From an uncultured bacterium (GTDB lineage: Bacteria; Bacillota; Clostridia; Lachnospirales; Lachnospiraceae): a stretch of 32,988 bases of DNA. The stretch is taken from positions 1 through 32,988 of the forward strand of contig CAMFGH010000023.1 of the NCBI GenBank assembly GCA_945949875.1, written 5' to 3'. Under the pieces are notes generated by a model, which saw only the letters and a program-made list of their open reading frames with translations, searched no databases and was not told where the DNA came from. The translations under genes and the position numbers were made by a program. Shown piece by piece: positions 15,524-22,627 of the stretch. Positions within the stretch are counted from its first letter, which is position 1; each line of letters begins with the position of its first letter.

Positions 15524-15785
15524 ATAAGCAGTAAATTCATGTTATATCCTTCCGATTTTTCACCTTTTTTGATTCTTTTACTTCTTGGAAGAATTATATT
15601 TTTTTCAGGCAGTAAAAAATGATTCATTCAAAAACCTTTTCAAAGTAAATGTGCAAGCCGAATGTATAATCCTACTGCCGGAAAAATTGTTTTTAGGATG
15701 CAGGTAGTAAATCAATACTATACATGGCAATTTCGGCTAAAAAAGTTACTGCCTGAAAATCGGAAAATAATAGGATAAGCAGTAA
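15524..15785. repeat. Nested inverted-repeat element flanked by 11-bp direct repeats
   Basis: ATAAGCAGTAA occurs at 15524-15534 and 15775-15785. Between them are a perfect 14-bp inverted pair (TTTTCAGGCAGTAA 15602-15615 with TTACTGCCTGAAAA 15746-15759), a 7-bp pair (AGCCGAA 15656-15662 with TTCGGCT 15732-15738), and an inner ATCCT/AGGAT pair around TACTGCC and GGTAGTA. GCAGTAA or its complement occurs four times exactly and twice with one change. No protein gene is visible here; it could be a structured RNA or a small mobile-element remnant. Confidence 0.6.
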
Positions 15786-15865
15786 CAGACTAAAGCTATG
15801 ACGAAAGTACTCCATTTACTATCCAAAGTCATCGTTACAACAAATTACATCCGCCCTAAAACACC

Positions 15866-15893
15866 TTGTAATACTCTGCATTTTTGCTATAAT
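15866..15893 (+). promoter_or_regulatory. Sigma-A promoter in the gap before the EAL gene
   Basis: TTGTAA (15866-15871), 16-nt spacer, TATAAT (15888-15893). Predicted start near 15900. A terminator about 45-80 nt downstream means transcripts either stop as an ~80-nt RNA or read through into the EAL gene. Confidence 0.6.
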
Positions 15894-15942
15894 GAAATAA
15901 GAAAAGCTAATCAACACAGAGAGATTAGTATGAAATAAAGAA

Positions 15943-15982
15943 AAAGCCTTCCCAGACAGGTCAAAAGACAGGGGAGGTTTTT
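15943..15982 (+). terminator. Terminator/attenuator upstream of the EAL gene
   Basis: AAAGCCTTCCC (15943-15953) pairs with GGGGAGGTTTT (15971-15981) including two G-U pairs, followed by a T-run to 15982. It lies 87 nt before the ATG at 16069 and just downstream of a promoter. Confidence 0.7.
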
Positions 15983-16068
15983 GTTATGTTATTTCCAAAC
16001 GAAATCGCACCTGTGTTTGACAAAAATACATTCCGATAAAGTACCGATTCCTTTTGGGAGGCAATATC

Positions 16069-17664
16069 ATGTTAGAGAAAAAACAAATCTGTGATTTATT
16101 TGAGCAGGCAATTCAGGAAGGACAATATATTGCATTTTTTCAGCCACAATACAATCAGTCCACAGAAATGATGATAGGGGCAGAAGCACTGGTTCGCTGG
16201 AGACATCCGGAACTTGGCCTGATTCCCCCATCTGTCTTTATTCCGGTATTGGAAGAAAACAAAATGATCACCCGGCTTGATCTATATGTATTTGAATATA
16301 CCTGCCGGTTCATTCGGAAATGCCTGGATGAAAATCTGCATATTATACCGATTTCTACGAATTTTTCAAGACACGATATTTTTATAGTAAACTTTGTAGA
16401 ACAGCTGGAAGAAATCCGAAAAAAATACGACGTTCCGGTAAGATTTCTTCGTGTGGAGATTACCGAATCCGTGGCAGTAAAAGGAGAAGAGAACGTAAAT
16501 AACGTTGTTGCAAAGCTGCATCAGTATGGTTACATTGTAGAAATGGATGATTTCGGAAGCGGATACTCTTCTCTGAACGTATTAAAAGATGTGGATTTTG
16601 ATATTATTAAAATGGATATGAAATTTTTGTCTTCCCAGTCCAAACGAGGCGGGATTATCCTGAGTTCTATCGTTCGTATGGCACACTGGCTTTGTCTCCC
16701 CATTATCGCAGAGGGAGTAGAAACGACGGAGCAGCTGGATTTCCTGCGCAGCATCGGATGTGAATATATACAGGGTTATTTATATTCCAAGCCCCTTCCC
16801 GAAGAGCAGTTTTATGAACTGTTACAGGCAGGAAAGCTGGATAAGAATATAAAATCCATGCAGCTTCTGGATACGTTGGATGCATGTGATTTCTGGAATC
16901 CGGAATCTCTGGATACATTGATTTTTAATAATTATGTGGGTGCAGCAGTTATTTTTGATTACGCCGATGGAAAAATCAGCATTATGCGTGTGAATCAGAA
17001 ATATATTAAAGAGTATGGAATGAACTTGACTGAAAAGGATGTCATTTCCTTCAATCCAATGAAACAGCTGGATGAGGCCAATATGAAAATCTATACAGAT
17101 ATGCTGGAGGAAGCTATTCGAACCGGAGAAGAGCAGGAATGTGAAACCTGGCGTACCATAAAATCCCCATGCTGTGGAGAGGAGCGTTTTTGTATTCGGT
17201 CTAATGTAAGGATGATTGGAAAAAGCAAAGGCCAGTATTTGTTCTATGGCATGATTCGTAATGTAACATCCGAGAAACAGCAGATCAAGGATTATAAAGA
17301 TGTAGAAAGGCGGTTTAAAGCAGCAAGCGAGCAGGCGAACATTTATTTCTGGGAATATACCATTGCAACCAGAGAAATGCGTCCATGTTTTCGCTGTATG
17401 CGTGATCTGGGACTTCCTGCGCTTGTGCGGAACTATCCGGAACCGGCCATAGAAATGGGAATCATTCCACCGGAAGTGGCAGACCAGTACCGGGAGATGC
17501 ATAAACGGTTGGAACAGGGAGCTGAATCTTTGGAGGCTGTTTTACCGCTTACCGTTGGCAGAGTACCGTTCCATGTAAGATATACAACCGAATTTGATGC
17601 AAGCGGTGTCCCGGTAAAGGCCTATGGCTCGGCAACCCTTGTTGTGGATGGAGCAGAACCTTAA
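16069..17664 (+). CDS. EAL-domain c-di-GMP phosphodiesterase with C-terminal PAS-like region
   Basis: 531 residues from the ATG at 16069, which has GGGAGG 7 nt upstream (an in-frame TTG at 16054 sits on that ribosome site and is not the start). EAL domain about 8-250: EALVRW (Glu39), Asn98 in STNFS, VEITES (Glu130), MDDFGSGYSSL (Asp160/161), IKMD (Lys181), AEGVET (Glu215) and QGYLYSKPLP. All metal and catalytic residues are present, so hydrolysis of c-di-GMP to pGpG is expected. The remaining 280 residues contain one or two PAS-like folds (YADGKISIMRVNQKYIKEYG; YGMIRNVTSEKQQIKDY; then another after FKAASEQANIYFWEY). No TM. There is no GGDEF. The stop overlaps the next start (TAATG). Confidence 0.93.
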   Translation: MLEKKQICDLFEQAIQEGQYIAFFQPQYNQSTEMMIGAEALVRWRHPELGLIPPSVFIPVLEENKMITRLDLYVFEYTCRFIRKCLDENLHIIPISTNFSRHDIFIVNFVEQLEEIRKKYDVPVRFLRVEITESVAVKGEENVNNVVAKLHQYGYIVEMDDFGSGYSSLNVLKDVDFDIIKMDMKFLSSQSKRGGIILSSIVRMAHWLCLPIIAEGVETTEQLDFLRSIGCEYIQGYLYSKPLPEEQFYELLQAGKLDKNIKSMQLLDTLDACDFWNPESLDTLIFNNYVGAAVIFDYADGKISIMRVNQKYIKEYGMNLTEKDVISFNPMKQLDEANMKIYTDMLEEAIRTGEEQECETWRTIKSPCCGEERFCIRSNVRMIGKSKGQYLFYGMIRNVTSEKQQIKDYKDVERRFKAASEQANIYFWEYTIATREMRPCFRCMRDLGLPALVRNYPEPAIEMGIIPPEVADQYREMHKRLEQGAESLEAVLPLTVGRVPFHVRYTTEFDASGVPVKAYGSATLVVDGAEP

Positions 17665-18470
17665 TGTGTGACAAAGCAAAGCTTTATGTGTATGCGGAAA
17701 ACGAAAAATATCATAGTGATGCGCAGGCACTTGCAAAACGTCTGCAGGTAGAATGTATTTCAGATATGAGCCAGACAGGCTGCCAAGTAGATGGCGAAAC
17801 AGGCAGTCAAACAGACAGCAAAACAGCCATCCAGGATTTGATTTTGTTATGGGGAAAAGAAGGACTTTCGCTGAAATGTGGGAAGCTATCGATGCGTGGA
17901 GATTTCACCACCATGATTCCCCGTGTAAGGGAGGGAAAATGGCAGCATGAAATGCTGGTCAAAGCGTCGAAACTGAAAAATGCACAGGGAAAATTGACAG
18001 CCATTGATGCAACAGCAGGAATGGGCGAGGATGCACTGCTTCTGGCAGCAGCCGGATATCATGTTACCATGTATGAATATGATCCGATTATAGCAGCTCT
18101 CTTGAAGGATGCGCTGAGGCGGGCGAAAAAGGTGCCCCAGCTGTCGGAAATCGTTGACAGAATGCAGCTGGTGGAAGATGACAGTATTACGGCCATGAGC
18201 AGAATGGATGAGACGGTAGATTTGATTTATCTGGATCCCATGTTTCCGACCAGACAAAAATCAGCGCTGATCAAGAAAAAATTTCAGCTGCTTCAGAAAA
18301 TCGAAAGCCCCTGCATGGATGAAAAAGAGTTGTTGGAGGCAGCAGTCAAAGTAAGACCCAAACGTATTGTGGTCAAGCGCCCTGCTAAGGGACCCTATAT
18401 AGCAGGCAAAAAACCGGATTTTTCTTTTCAGGGTAAGGCGATTCGGTACGATTGCTTTTCTTTTGCGTAA
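17664..18470 (+). CDS. rsmJ: RsmJ-type 16S rRNA guanine-N2 methyltransferase
   Basis: 268 residues. SAM-dependent methyltransferase of the RsmJ group, which in E. coli modifies 16S rRNA G1516. Matching blocks: LSLKCGKLSMRGDFTTMIPR before the core; the SAM site IDATAGMGEDALLLAAAGY (114-132); YEYDPIIAALLKDALRRA; catalytic-loop IYLDPMFPTRQKSALIKKK (189 onward); and VRPKRIVVKRP near the C-terminus. Start ATG overlaps the preceding EAL gene's stop by one base, so translation is coupled; no functional link between the two is obvious. An N-terminal linker (residues 45-56) is encoded by three 12-bp tandem units and is probably a dispensable insert. Confidence 0.88.
   Translation: MCDKAKLYVYAENEKYHSDAQALAKRLQVECISDMSQTGCQVDGETGSQTDSKTAIQDLILLWGKEGLSLKCGKLSMRGDFTTMIPRVREGKWQHEMLVKASKLKNAQGKLTAIDATAGMGEDALLLAAAGYHVTMYEYDPIIAALLKDALRRAKKVPQLSEIVDRMQLVEDDSITAMSRMDETVDLIYLDPMFPTRQKSALIKKKFQLLQKIESPCMDEKELLEAAVKVRPKRIVVKRPAKGPYIAGKKPDFSFQGKAIRYDCFSFA
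17797..17832 (+). repeat. In-frame 12-bp tandem repeat in rsmJ
   Basis: Three units beginning AAACAG at 17797, 17809 and 17821 encode TGSQ, TDSK and TAIQ in the linker before the methyltransferase core. Confidence 0.75.
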
Positions 18471-18498
18471 AAAAATCAAAAATATAAGAAAAAAGTAT

Positions 18499-18525
18499 TA
18501 AGGAAAATGGATAATCTGCCGATGA
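18499..18525 (+). promoter_or_regulatory. Candidate sigma-D (sigma-28)-type promoter
   Basis: TAAG (18499-18502), 15-nt spacer, GCCGATGA (18518-18525); the flagellar/motility sigma consensus is TAAA-N15-GCCGATAA. It would make a leader of about 240 nt for the gene at 18772. One mismatch in each box; no flagellar gene is in the window, so treat as a candidate. Confidence 0.35.
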
Positions 18526-18637
18526 AGATAGTAGATTCCTAAAATGGATTTTGGGTATATATAAGTCATGGATGACTTTCTGTTTTCGGATGCAGTTCTG
18601 TAATCCAATATTTCCCAAGTTATACTATTTATAGGAA

Positions 18638-18716
18638 CACCTTTATTATGTGGGCTGTTGTACTACATAACATATTGGGGTGTTTTCAGTCATGGGAGCA
18701 CCCCACCTAAAGGGTG
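18638..18716 (+). ncRNA. Candidate three-way-junction leader RNA upstream of the DUF6033-like gene
   Basis: Outer stem: CACCTTTA (18638-18645) with TAAAGGGTG (18708-18716, one bulged G). Inside, TGTTG (18656-18660) pairs with TAACA (18668-18672), and GGGGTG (18677-18682) pairs with CACCCC (18699-18704). This two-arm junction of about 80 nt lies 55 nt before the start codon. It does not show the conserved nucleotides of purine, c-di-GMP-I or other leaders I know. Structure by hand pairing only. Confidence 0.4.
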
Positions 18717-18771
18717 AAGTGACAAGGCTCATAAAACAGGCATTGTTTTGAAAATGGAAGGGGTGTAAAAA

Positions 18772-19554
18772 ATGGGACTTAGTATATCCTCCGGCTATCA
18801 TGCCTATCAGTCCTATGTAAAAAAGGCAGATTCGACAGTAGAGCAGCAGACAAAGCTGGATTTGGAGAGAAAGACAACCAATAAAACTTCTCAGGTAAAG
18901 CTTTCAGAAAATGCACAGAAAGTTTTAGAACGTATTAAAGAAAAATACAGTGATATGGATATCATGGTGGCTGATTTTCAGGGAGATGATGAGGCAAAAG
19001 AAATCCTGTCACGGGGCACCAAAGAGTTTTCCGTATTGTTTTCCGGCGATGAGCTTGAAAAAATGGCGGAAAGTGAAGACTACGAAAAAGAGTGCATGGA
19101 CCGAATCGACGGTGCGGTACAGATGTCAAAAAGAATCGCCGAAACCTATGGACAGGAGGCAGCTCTTGAAAAGGATGGAGATTCTACCATTGTCAGCCAC
19201 ATAGGAATTTCTTTTAACAGCGACGGAACTACATCCATTTTTGCCCAGCTGGAACAGCTTACCGCAAAGCAAAAAGAGCATATCAAAGCAGAACGCGCAA
19301 AACGAGCAGAAGAAAGAGTGGAATCTGAAAAAACAGATAAAACTGATAAAACAGATAAAAAAAATAATACAGGAAAAATCGCCGGCAATGTAAAACAGAA
19401 AAATCTACAAAAGGAAAAAGATGCCAGGAAGACGGAAATCATTGTTGATTCGGAAGAAGAGCTGATAGAACGCCTTCAGTCCATGGACTGGAATAAAATA
19501 AAAGAAAATGATCAGGAAAAAGTGGAAGGTAGTAAAATTGATTTTTCCATTTGA
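18772..19554 (+). CDS. DUF6033-like protein of unknown function
   Basis: 260 residues, no signal peptide or TM. N-terminus GLSISSGYHAYQSYVKKAD, then TSQVKLSENAQKVLERIKEKYSDMDIMVADFQGDDEAKEILSR split over the conserved core, and KEFSVLFSGDELEKMAESEDY; later GISFNSDGTTSIFAQLEQLTAKQKEHI. This arrangement matches my memory of DUF6033 proteins from Lachnospiraceae. The C-terminal third is Lys/Glu-rich with a TDK tandem repeat (9-bp units near 19327-19355). The VKLSENAQ-type segment resembles the short motif of the anti-sigma factor FlgM, a weak hint given the sigma-D-like promoter. GGAAGGGG precedes the ATG. A terminator follows. Confidence 0.75.
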   Translation: MGLSISSGYHAYQSYVKKADSTVEQQTKLDLERKTTNKTSQVKLSENAQKVLERIKEKYSDMDIMVADFQGDDEAKEILSRGTKEFSVLFSGDELEKMAESEDYEKECMDRIDGAVQMSKRIAETYGQEAALEKDGDSTIVSHIGISFNSDGTTSIFAQLEQLTAKQKEHIKAERAKRAEERVESEKTDKTDKTDKKNNTGKIAGNVKQKNLQKEKDARKTEIIVDSEEELIERLQSMDWNKIKENDQEKVEGSKIDFSI

Positions 19555-19566
19555 CATGAATTTCAG

Positions 19567-19600
19567 ACTGCTGTACATAATAGAGTGTACAGCAGTTTTT
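19567..19600 (+). terminator. Rho-independent terminator after the DUF6033-like gene
   Basis: Perfect 11-bp stem ACTGCTGTACA (19567-19577) with TGTACAGCAGT (19586-19596), followed by TTTTT. Confidence 0.92.
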
Positions 19601-19652
19601 GTTATGGCGACGAGATTCGCAAGGCGGATTTCGTCTCTGTTATGACGACGAG
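19601..19652 (+). repeat. Hairpin bracketed by 14-bp direct repeats in the flavoprotein leader
   Basis: GTTATGGCGACGAG (19601-19614) recurs as GTTATGACGACGAG (19639-19652). Between them GACGAGATTCGC (19609-19620) pairs along all 12 positions (two G-U) with GCGGATTTCGTC (19624-19635). No T-run, so not a terminator; it lies 23-75 nt before the ATG at 19675. Confidence 0.6.
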
Positions 19653-19674
19653 GAAAAGTGGAGGAATTATTCTT

Positions 19675-20553
19675 ATGAGCGAAAGATATGATGTAGCGAT
19701 TATCGGGACAGGCCCGGCAGGGCTTTCAGCGGCAATCACCTTAAAAATACGAAATAAAAATATTTTACTGGTAGGGAGTAAACATGGCAGTGATAAAGTA
19801 GGAAAAGCCCATGAAATTCAGAATTATCTGGGAATGCCGGCAGTCAAAGGTGCAGATCTGGCGTCTGCTTTTGAAAATCATATAGAAAGCATGGGGATTG
19901 AAATCACCGAAGATAAGATTACATCTGTATATAATATGGGAGACTATTACAGTCTGCTTTCCAAAACAAATAAAACCTATGAAGCAGATGCAGTGATCCT
20001 GGCAACCGGTGTCAGCTTCGGCAAGCCATATCCGGGGGAAGAGGCCTTTCTTGGGAAAGGTGTCAGCTATTGTGCCACCTGTGATGCCCCTTTATATCGG
20101 AACAAAACAGTGGCAGTTATTGCATCTACGCCCCAGGAAGAGGCAGAAGCAGATTTCCTGCAGGAGATTGCCGGGAAAGTGTATTACATTCCAACTTACA
20201 AAGGGGAGGTACAGGTAAAGCCTGAAATCGAAGTAATTCATGAAAAACCGGTTTCCATAGAAGGAGAGCAAAAAGTACAATCCCTTGTACTGGCGGACCG
20301 CAGGCTGGACGTGGATGGTGTTTTTATTCTCCGGGAAAGTGTATCACCCGCTAATCTGATTCCAGGAATTGAAATGGATGGCAATCACATTGCAGTAAAC
20401 CGCAGAATGGAAACCAATTTGAAGGGATGTTTTGCCTGCGGCGATATTGTAGGTGCGCCATATCAGTATATTAAATCTGCCGGAGAGGGAAATGTGGCAG
20501 CATTATCTGCTGCAGGATATTTGGATTTGCGGGAAAGGACACATCAGTATTGA
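19675..20553 (+). CDS. Thioredoxin reductase-like flavoprotein lacking the NADPH-binding motif
   Basis: 292 residues from the ATG at 19675, preceded by GGAGG at 9 nt (the frame is open to 19585 but that start lies at the terminator). FAD sites are intact: IIGTGPAGLSAA (9-20), ILATG (108-112) and GCFACGDIVG...AGEGNVAA (251-276). The redox pair is CATC (133-136). In the inserted domain, the usual GGGDSA Rossmann motif is replaced by IASTPQEEAEAD (149-160), and the HRRxxxR phosphate-binding stretch is absent (YIPTYKGEVQ). The protein probably does not use NADPH. Ferredoxin-dependent thioredoxin reductases of clostridia have lost the same motif, so a ferredoxin electron donor is the leading idea (inference). 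No thioredoxin gene is adjacent. Confidence 0.85.
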   Translation: MSERYDVAIIGTGPAGLSAAITLKIRNKNILLVGSKHGSDKVGKAHEIQNYLGMPAVKGADLASAFENHIESMGIEITEDKITSVYNMGDYYSLLSKTNKTYEADAVILATGVSFGKPYPGEEAFLGKGVSYCATCDAPLYRNKTVAVIASTPQEEAEADFLQEIAGKVYYIPTYKGEVQVKPEIEVIHEKPVSIEGEQKVQSLVLADRRLDVDGVFILRESVSPANLIPGIEMDGNHIAVNRRMETNLKGCFACGDIVGAPYQYIKSAGEGNVAALSAAGYLDLRERTHQY

Positions 20554-20579
20554 AAAAGCGAGGTGTAGTGTCTTATAAT
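20550..20579 (+). promoter_or_regulatory. Sigma-A promoter for the DUF2156 gene
   Basis: TTGAAA (20550-20555), 18-nt spacer, TATAAT (20574-20579); overlaps the end of the previous gene. A start near 20586 leaves room for GGAAG and an ATG at 20611 but almost no leader for the ATG at 20590. Confidence 0.55.
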
Positions 20580-20610
20580 ATACCAGTATATGAATAAGAC
20601 GGAAGATTTT

Positions 20611-21531
20611 ATGCGTGAAGATTTAAAACAAAAGTTGATTGCAGAGGGTTTTAGGCCTTTTGAGCAAATGAGCTATCAGGAATATGAACCCTATCAAAAT
20701 GTGATAGAGTGTTCGGAACTTACTTATATTATGTTATTTTCCTATGACGAGGAATACCCTTTCTATATCAGGAAAGTGAAAAATGCACTGGTCATTCTGG
20801 AAGAGGATTATATAAAGGATGTTTTTACAACAATCATTCCGCTGGAAGAAGAAAAACTGCCGGAGGTTCTCACAGAAGTGGTTGATACGATTCGTAGAAT
20901 GGGACTTACCACAAGAATCGGATCCTTGAGTAAGCGGTATGCGGATTTACTGGAGCACCATCCATATGTAGCAGGAGTTTCCTATGACAGGGATTATAGT
21001 GATTATGTTTATGACATCTCCCAGTATCTGGACCTGAAAGGAAAAGAGAACAGTCACAAACGTCGTGACTTAAATCGTATCAGGGCAGAATTCCCAAATA
21101 TCCGTGTGGAAAATTTTGTGCCGATTAAGGAAAACATAGAACTTCTGATAGGAATCATCCAGAAATGGTGTGACGGATACGAATGTGAAAAGTGTGTTTA
21201 TGGCTGCGAAAGAGATATGATCCGACGTGTGATTTCTTCAGATCTGGTAGAGCATTTGTATGCATCCATTATGTATATCGATGACGTCCCGGAGATGATG
21301 GCCATTGCAGAAACCATAAAAGATACCTGTTATCTGTATTATAAAAAAAGTGCAAATCGGATTCAGGGCTCGTTTTACTATTTTGAATATGAATTTCTGA
21401 AAAGTCTGTCCGGTGTCCGGTATGTGAATTTTGAAGAAGATATGGGTCTGCCGGGGTTGCGGGAATATAAGATGCGAAGGCGTCCGGTTAAGATGATTCA
21501 CAAATATACACTGGAAATAGTGGAAGAGTAG
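20611..21531 (+). CDS. DUF2156 (LPG synthetase C-terminal-like, GNAT-fold) protein
   Basis: 306 residues from the ATG at 20611 (GGAAG 6 nt upstream; an ATG at 20590 would add seven residues). It resembles the DUF2156 group, tandem GNAT-fold domains related to the aminoacyl-transferase half of phosphatidylglycerol lysyltransferases. Typical end motif: FEYEFLKSLSGVRYVNFEEDMGLPGLREYKM followed by RRRPVKMIHKY, split across the conserved C-terminal block. SYDRDYSDYVYDISQYLDLKGKENSHKRRDLNRI marks the middle. No TM, so it is a soluble stand-alone version. The natural substrate is unknown for most members. Confidence 0.82.
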   Translation: MREDLKQKLIAEGFRPFEQMSYQEYEPYQNVIECSELTYIMLFSYDEEYPFYIRKVKNALVILEEDYIKDVFTTIIPLEEEKLPEVLTEVVDTIRRMGLTTRIGSLSKRYADLLEHHPYVAGVSYDRDYSDYVYDISQYLDLKGKENSHKRRDLNRIRAEFPNIRVENFVPIKENIELLIGIIQKWCDGYECEKCVYGCERDMIRRVISSDLVEHLYASIMYIDDVPEMMAIAETIKDTCYLYYKKSANRIQGSFYYFEYEFLKSLSGVRYVNFEEDMGLPGLREYKMRRRPVKMIHKYTLEIVEE

Positions 21532-21607
21532 AAACAGGAAAAATCGAAATAGAAGAGTAAGAAATAAACGAGTAAGAAATGGAAGGCTAAGAAACAGAAG
21601 GAGTCAA

Positions 21608-22519
21608 ATGGGAAAGCTGGTATCTGGCAGAGCGGAGGATAAAGAATATCTTTGCAGTTTATGGCAGCAGGTATTCGAAGACTCTGTGGATTATATTAAA
21701 TGTTTTTTTGAATACTATTATCAGGATGAAAATGTGTATATCTGGAAAGAAAAGGATGAAATCACAACAGTCCTGTATGCTTTGCCGGCAGAGATACGGA
21801 TTCCATCTGAGTTACGGATTCTGCCTGAAATGCAGAACCCGGCGAAAAAGGATAAGTGTTCCCGAACTCTGCAAGCCTATTATTTATATGCCATTGCAAC
21901 CGTTCCAAAATACCGGGGAAACCACTATCTGGAACAGATGCTGCCGGCTTTGAAAGAGAAGCTGGGGGAAGACAGTATTTTATTTCTGGTTCCGGAAAAG
22001 GAAGTGATTCCTTATTATGAATCCCTGGGGTTCATGTGTAGGCGTGCTGCGTCAGGGCGCAAGTCGGAAAGCAGAAGAGAAAATAACGTAGAAAACAGAG
22101 CAGAAAACCAAACGGAAAACCAAACGGAAACCGGGATTGAAATTTTACCTCTTAGTGATCCGGTTCTTTATAAAAAACTGCGGAATCAGGCTTTTGCAGA
22201 CGGTGCATATGTGGCATGGGATGAACATGAGATCGCATACGCCATGGAAGAAATCCGGGAAAGCGGAGGAGAAGTATACCTGATCCGAAGCAGGGAAAAA
22301 GAAGATTTGTCAGACGGATATATGGAAAAGGAATATCTGCTGGCCGGATATATAGAAAAGGAATGTCTATTTCATGTAGTGGAAACCACGCTGCCAATGA
22401 ATCTGCAGGATAAGGTTCTGAAAAAACTTCATTGTAACAAATTTTACAGGGAAGAACTGATTTATATGTTGGACAGAGAACTGGATACCGATCTGTATCT
22501 TTCCTTTGCACTGAATTAA
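21608..22519 (+). CDS. GNAT-type N-acetyltransferase with an internal repeat-rich linker
   Basis: 303 residues. The N-terminal GNAT half has LCSLWQQVFEDSVDYIKCFFEYYY, a substrate-like strand ending YALPAEI, and the acetyl-CoA loop region LYAIATVPKYRGNHYLEQML; then YYESLGFMCRRA. A low-complexity linker (ENNV ENRA ENQT ENQT) follows, encoded by 12-bp repeats at 22079-22138. The C-terminal part continues with ALFHVV-like strands and holds a 30-bp tandem duplication at 22316-22375 (GYMEKEYLLA, GYIEKECLFH). The layout recalls two-domain Eis-like acetyltransferases but I cannot assign a substrate. AGAAGGAG precedes the ATG. Confidence 0.75.
   Translation: MGKLVSGRAEDKEYLCSLWQQVFEDSVDYIKCFFEYYYQDENVYIWKEKDEITTVLYALPAEIRIPSELRILPEMQNPAKKDKCSRTLQAYYLYAIATVPKYRGNHYLEQMLPALKEKLGEDSILFLVPEKEVIPYYESLGFMCRRAASGRKSESRRENNVENRAENQTENQTETGIEILPLSDPVLYKKLRNQAFADGAYVAWDEHEIAYAMEEIRESGGEVYLIRSREKEDLSDGYMEKEYLLAGYIEKECLFHVVETTLPMNLQDKVLKKLHCNKFYREELIYMLDRELDTDLYLSFALN
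22079..22138 (+). repeat. In-frame 12-bp tandem repeat in the GNAT gene
   Basis: Five 12-bp units start at 22079, 22091, 22103, 22115 and 22127; units 3 and 4 are identical (GAAAACCAAACG). They encode ENNV, ENRA, ENQT, ENQT, ETGI. Confidence 0.85.
22316..22375 (+). repeat. In-frame 30-bp tandem duplication in the GNAT gene
   Basis: 22316-22345 and 22346-22375 share GGATATAT[G/A]GAAAAGGAAT and encode GYMEKEYLLA then GYIEKECLFH. Confidence 0.8.
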
Positions 22520-22523
22520 AACA

Positions 22524-22595
22524 GAAAGCAAAAATTAAGGTAAAAAGCAAAATATTAAGATAAAAGCAAAATATTAAGATAAAAAGCAAAACAGG
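22524..22595 (+). repeat. AT-rich ~20-bp tandem repeat upstream of argJ
   Basis: AAAGCAAAATATTAAGATAA and near copies repeat about 3.5 times in the gap between the GNAT gene and argJ. Only A/T-rich spacer otherwise. Confidence 0.75.
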
Positions 22596-22627
22596 CAGAT
22601 AGTATCATAAAACAGAGGAGAAAAACA

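Larger units (their letters stand above)
15364..16068. other. Non-coding intergenic region of about 700 bp
   Basis: No credible gene on either strand. It holds the terminator at 15381-15420, the inverted-repeat element at 15524-15785, a promoter at 15866-15893, a small stem-loop (CTAATC 15907-15912 with GATTAG 15923-15928) and a second terminator at 15943-15982. The two terminators and their downstream flanks look related (GGTTTTTG[A/T]TATGTT in both). The last 80 bases carry only the leader of the EAL gene. Confidence 0.75.

Noticed and set aside
16028-16041. Sigma-28-like CCGATAAA before the EAL gene
   Set aside because: No TAAA-like -35 at 15-16 nt; a similar ATTTCGATAAAG also occurs before the aldolase, probably by chance.
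16054-16068. TTG start for the EAL gene
   Set aside because: The TTG overlaps the GGGAGG ribosome site that serves the ATG at 16069.
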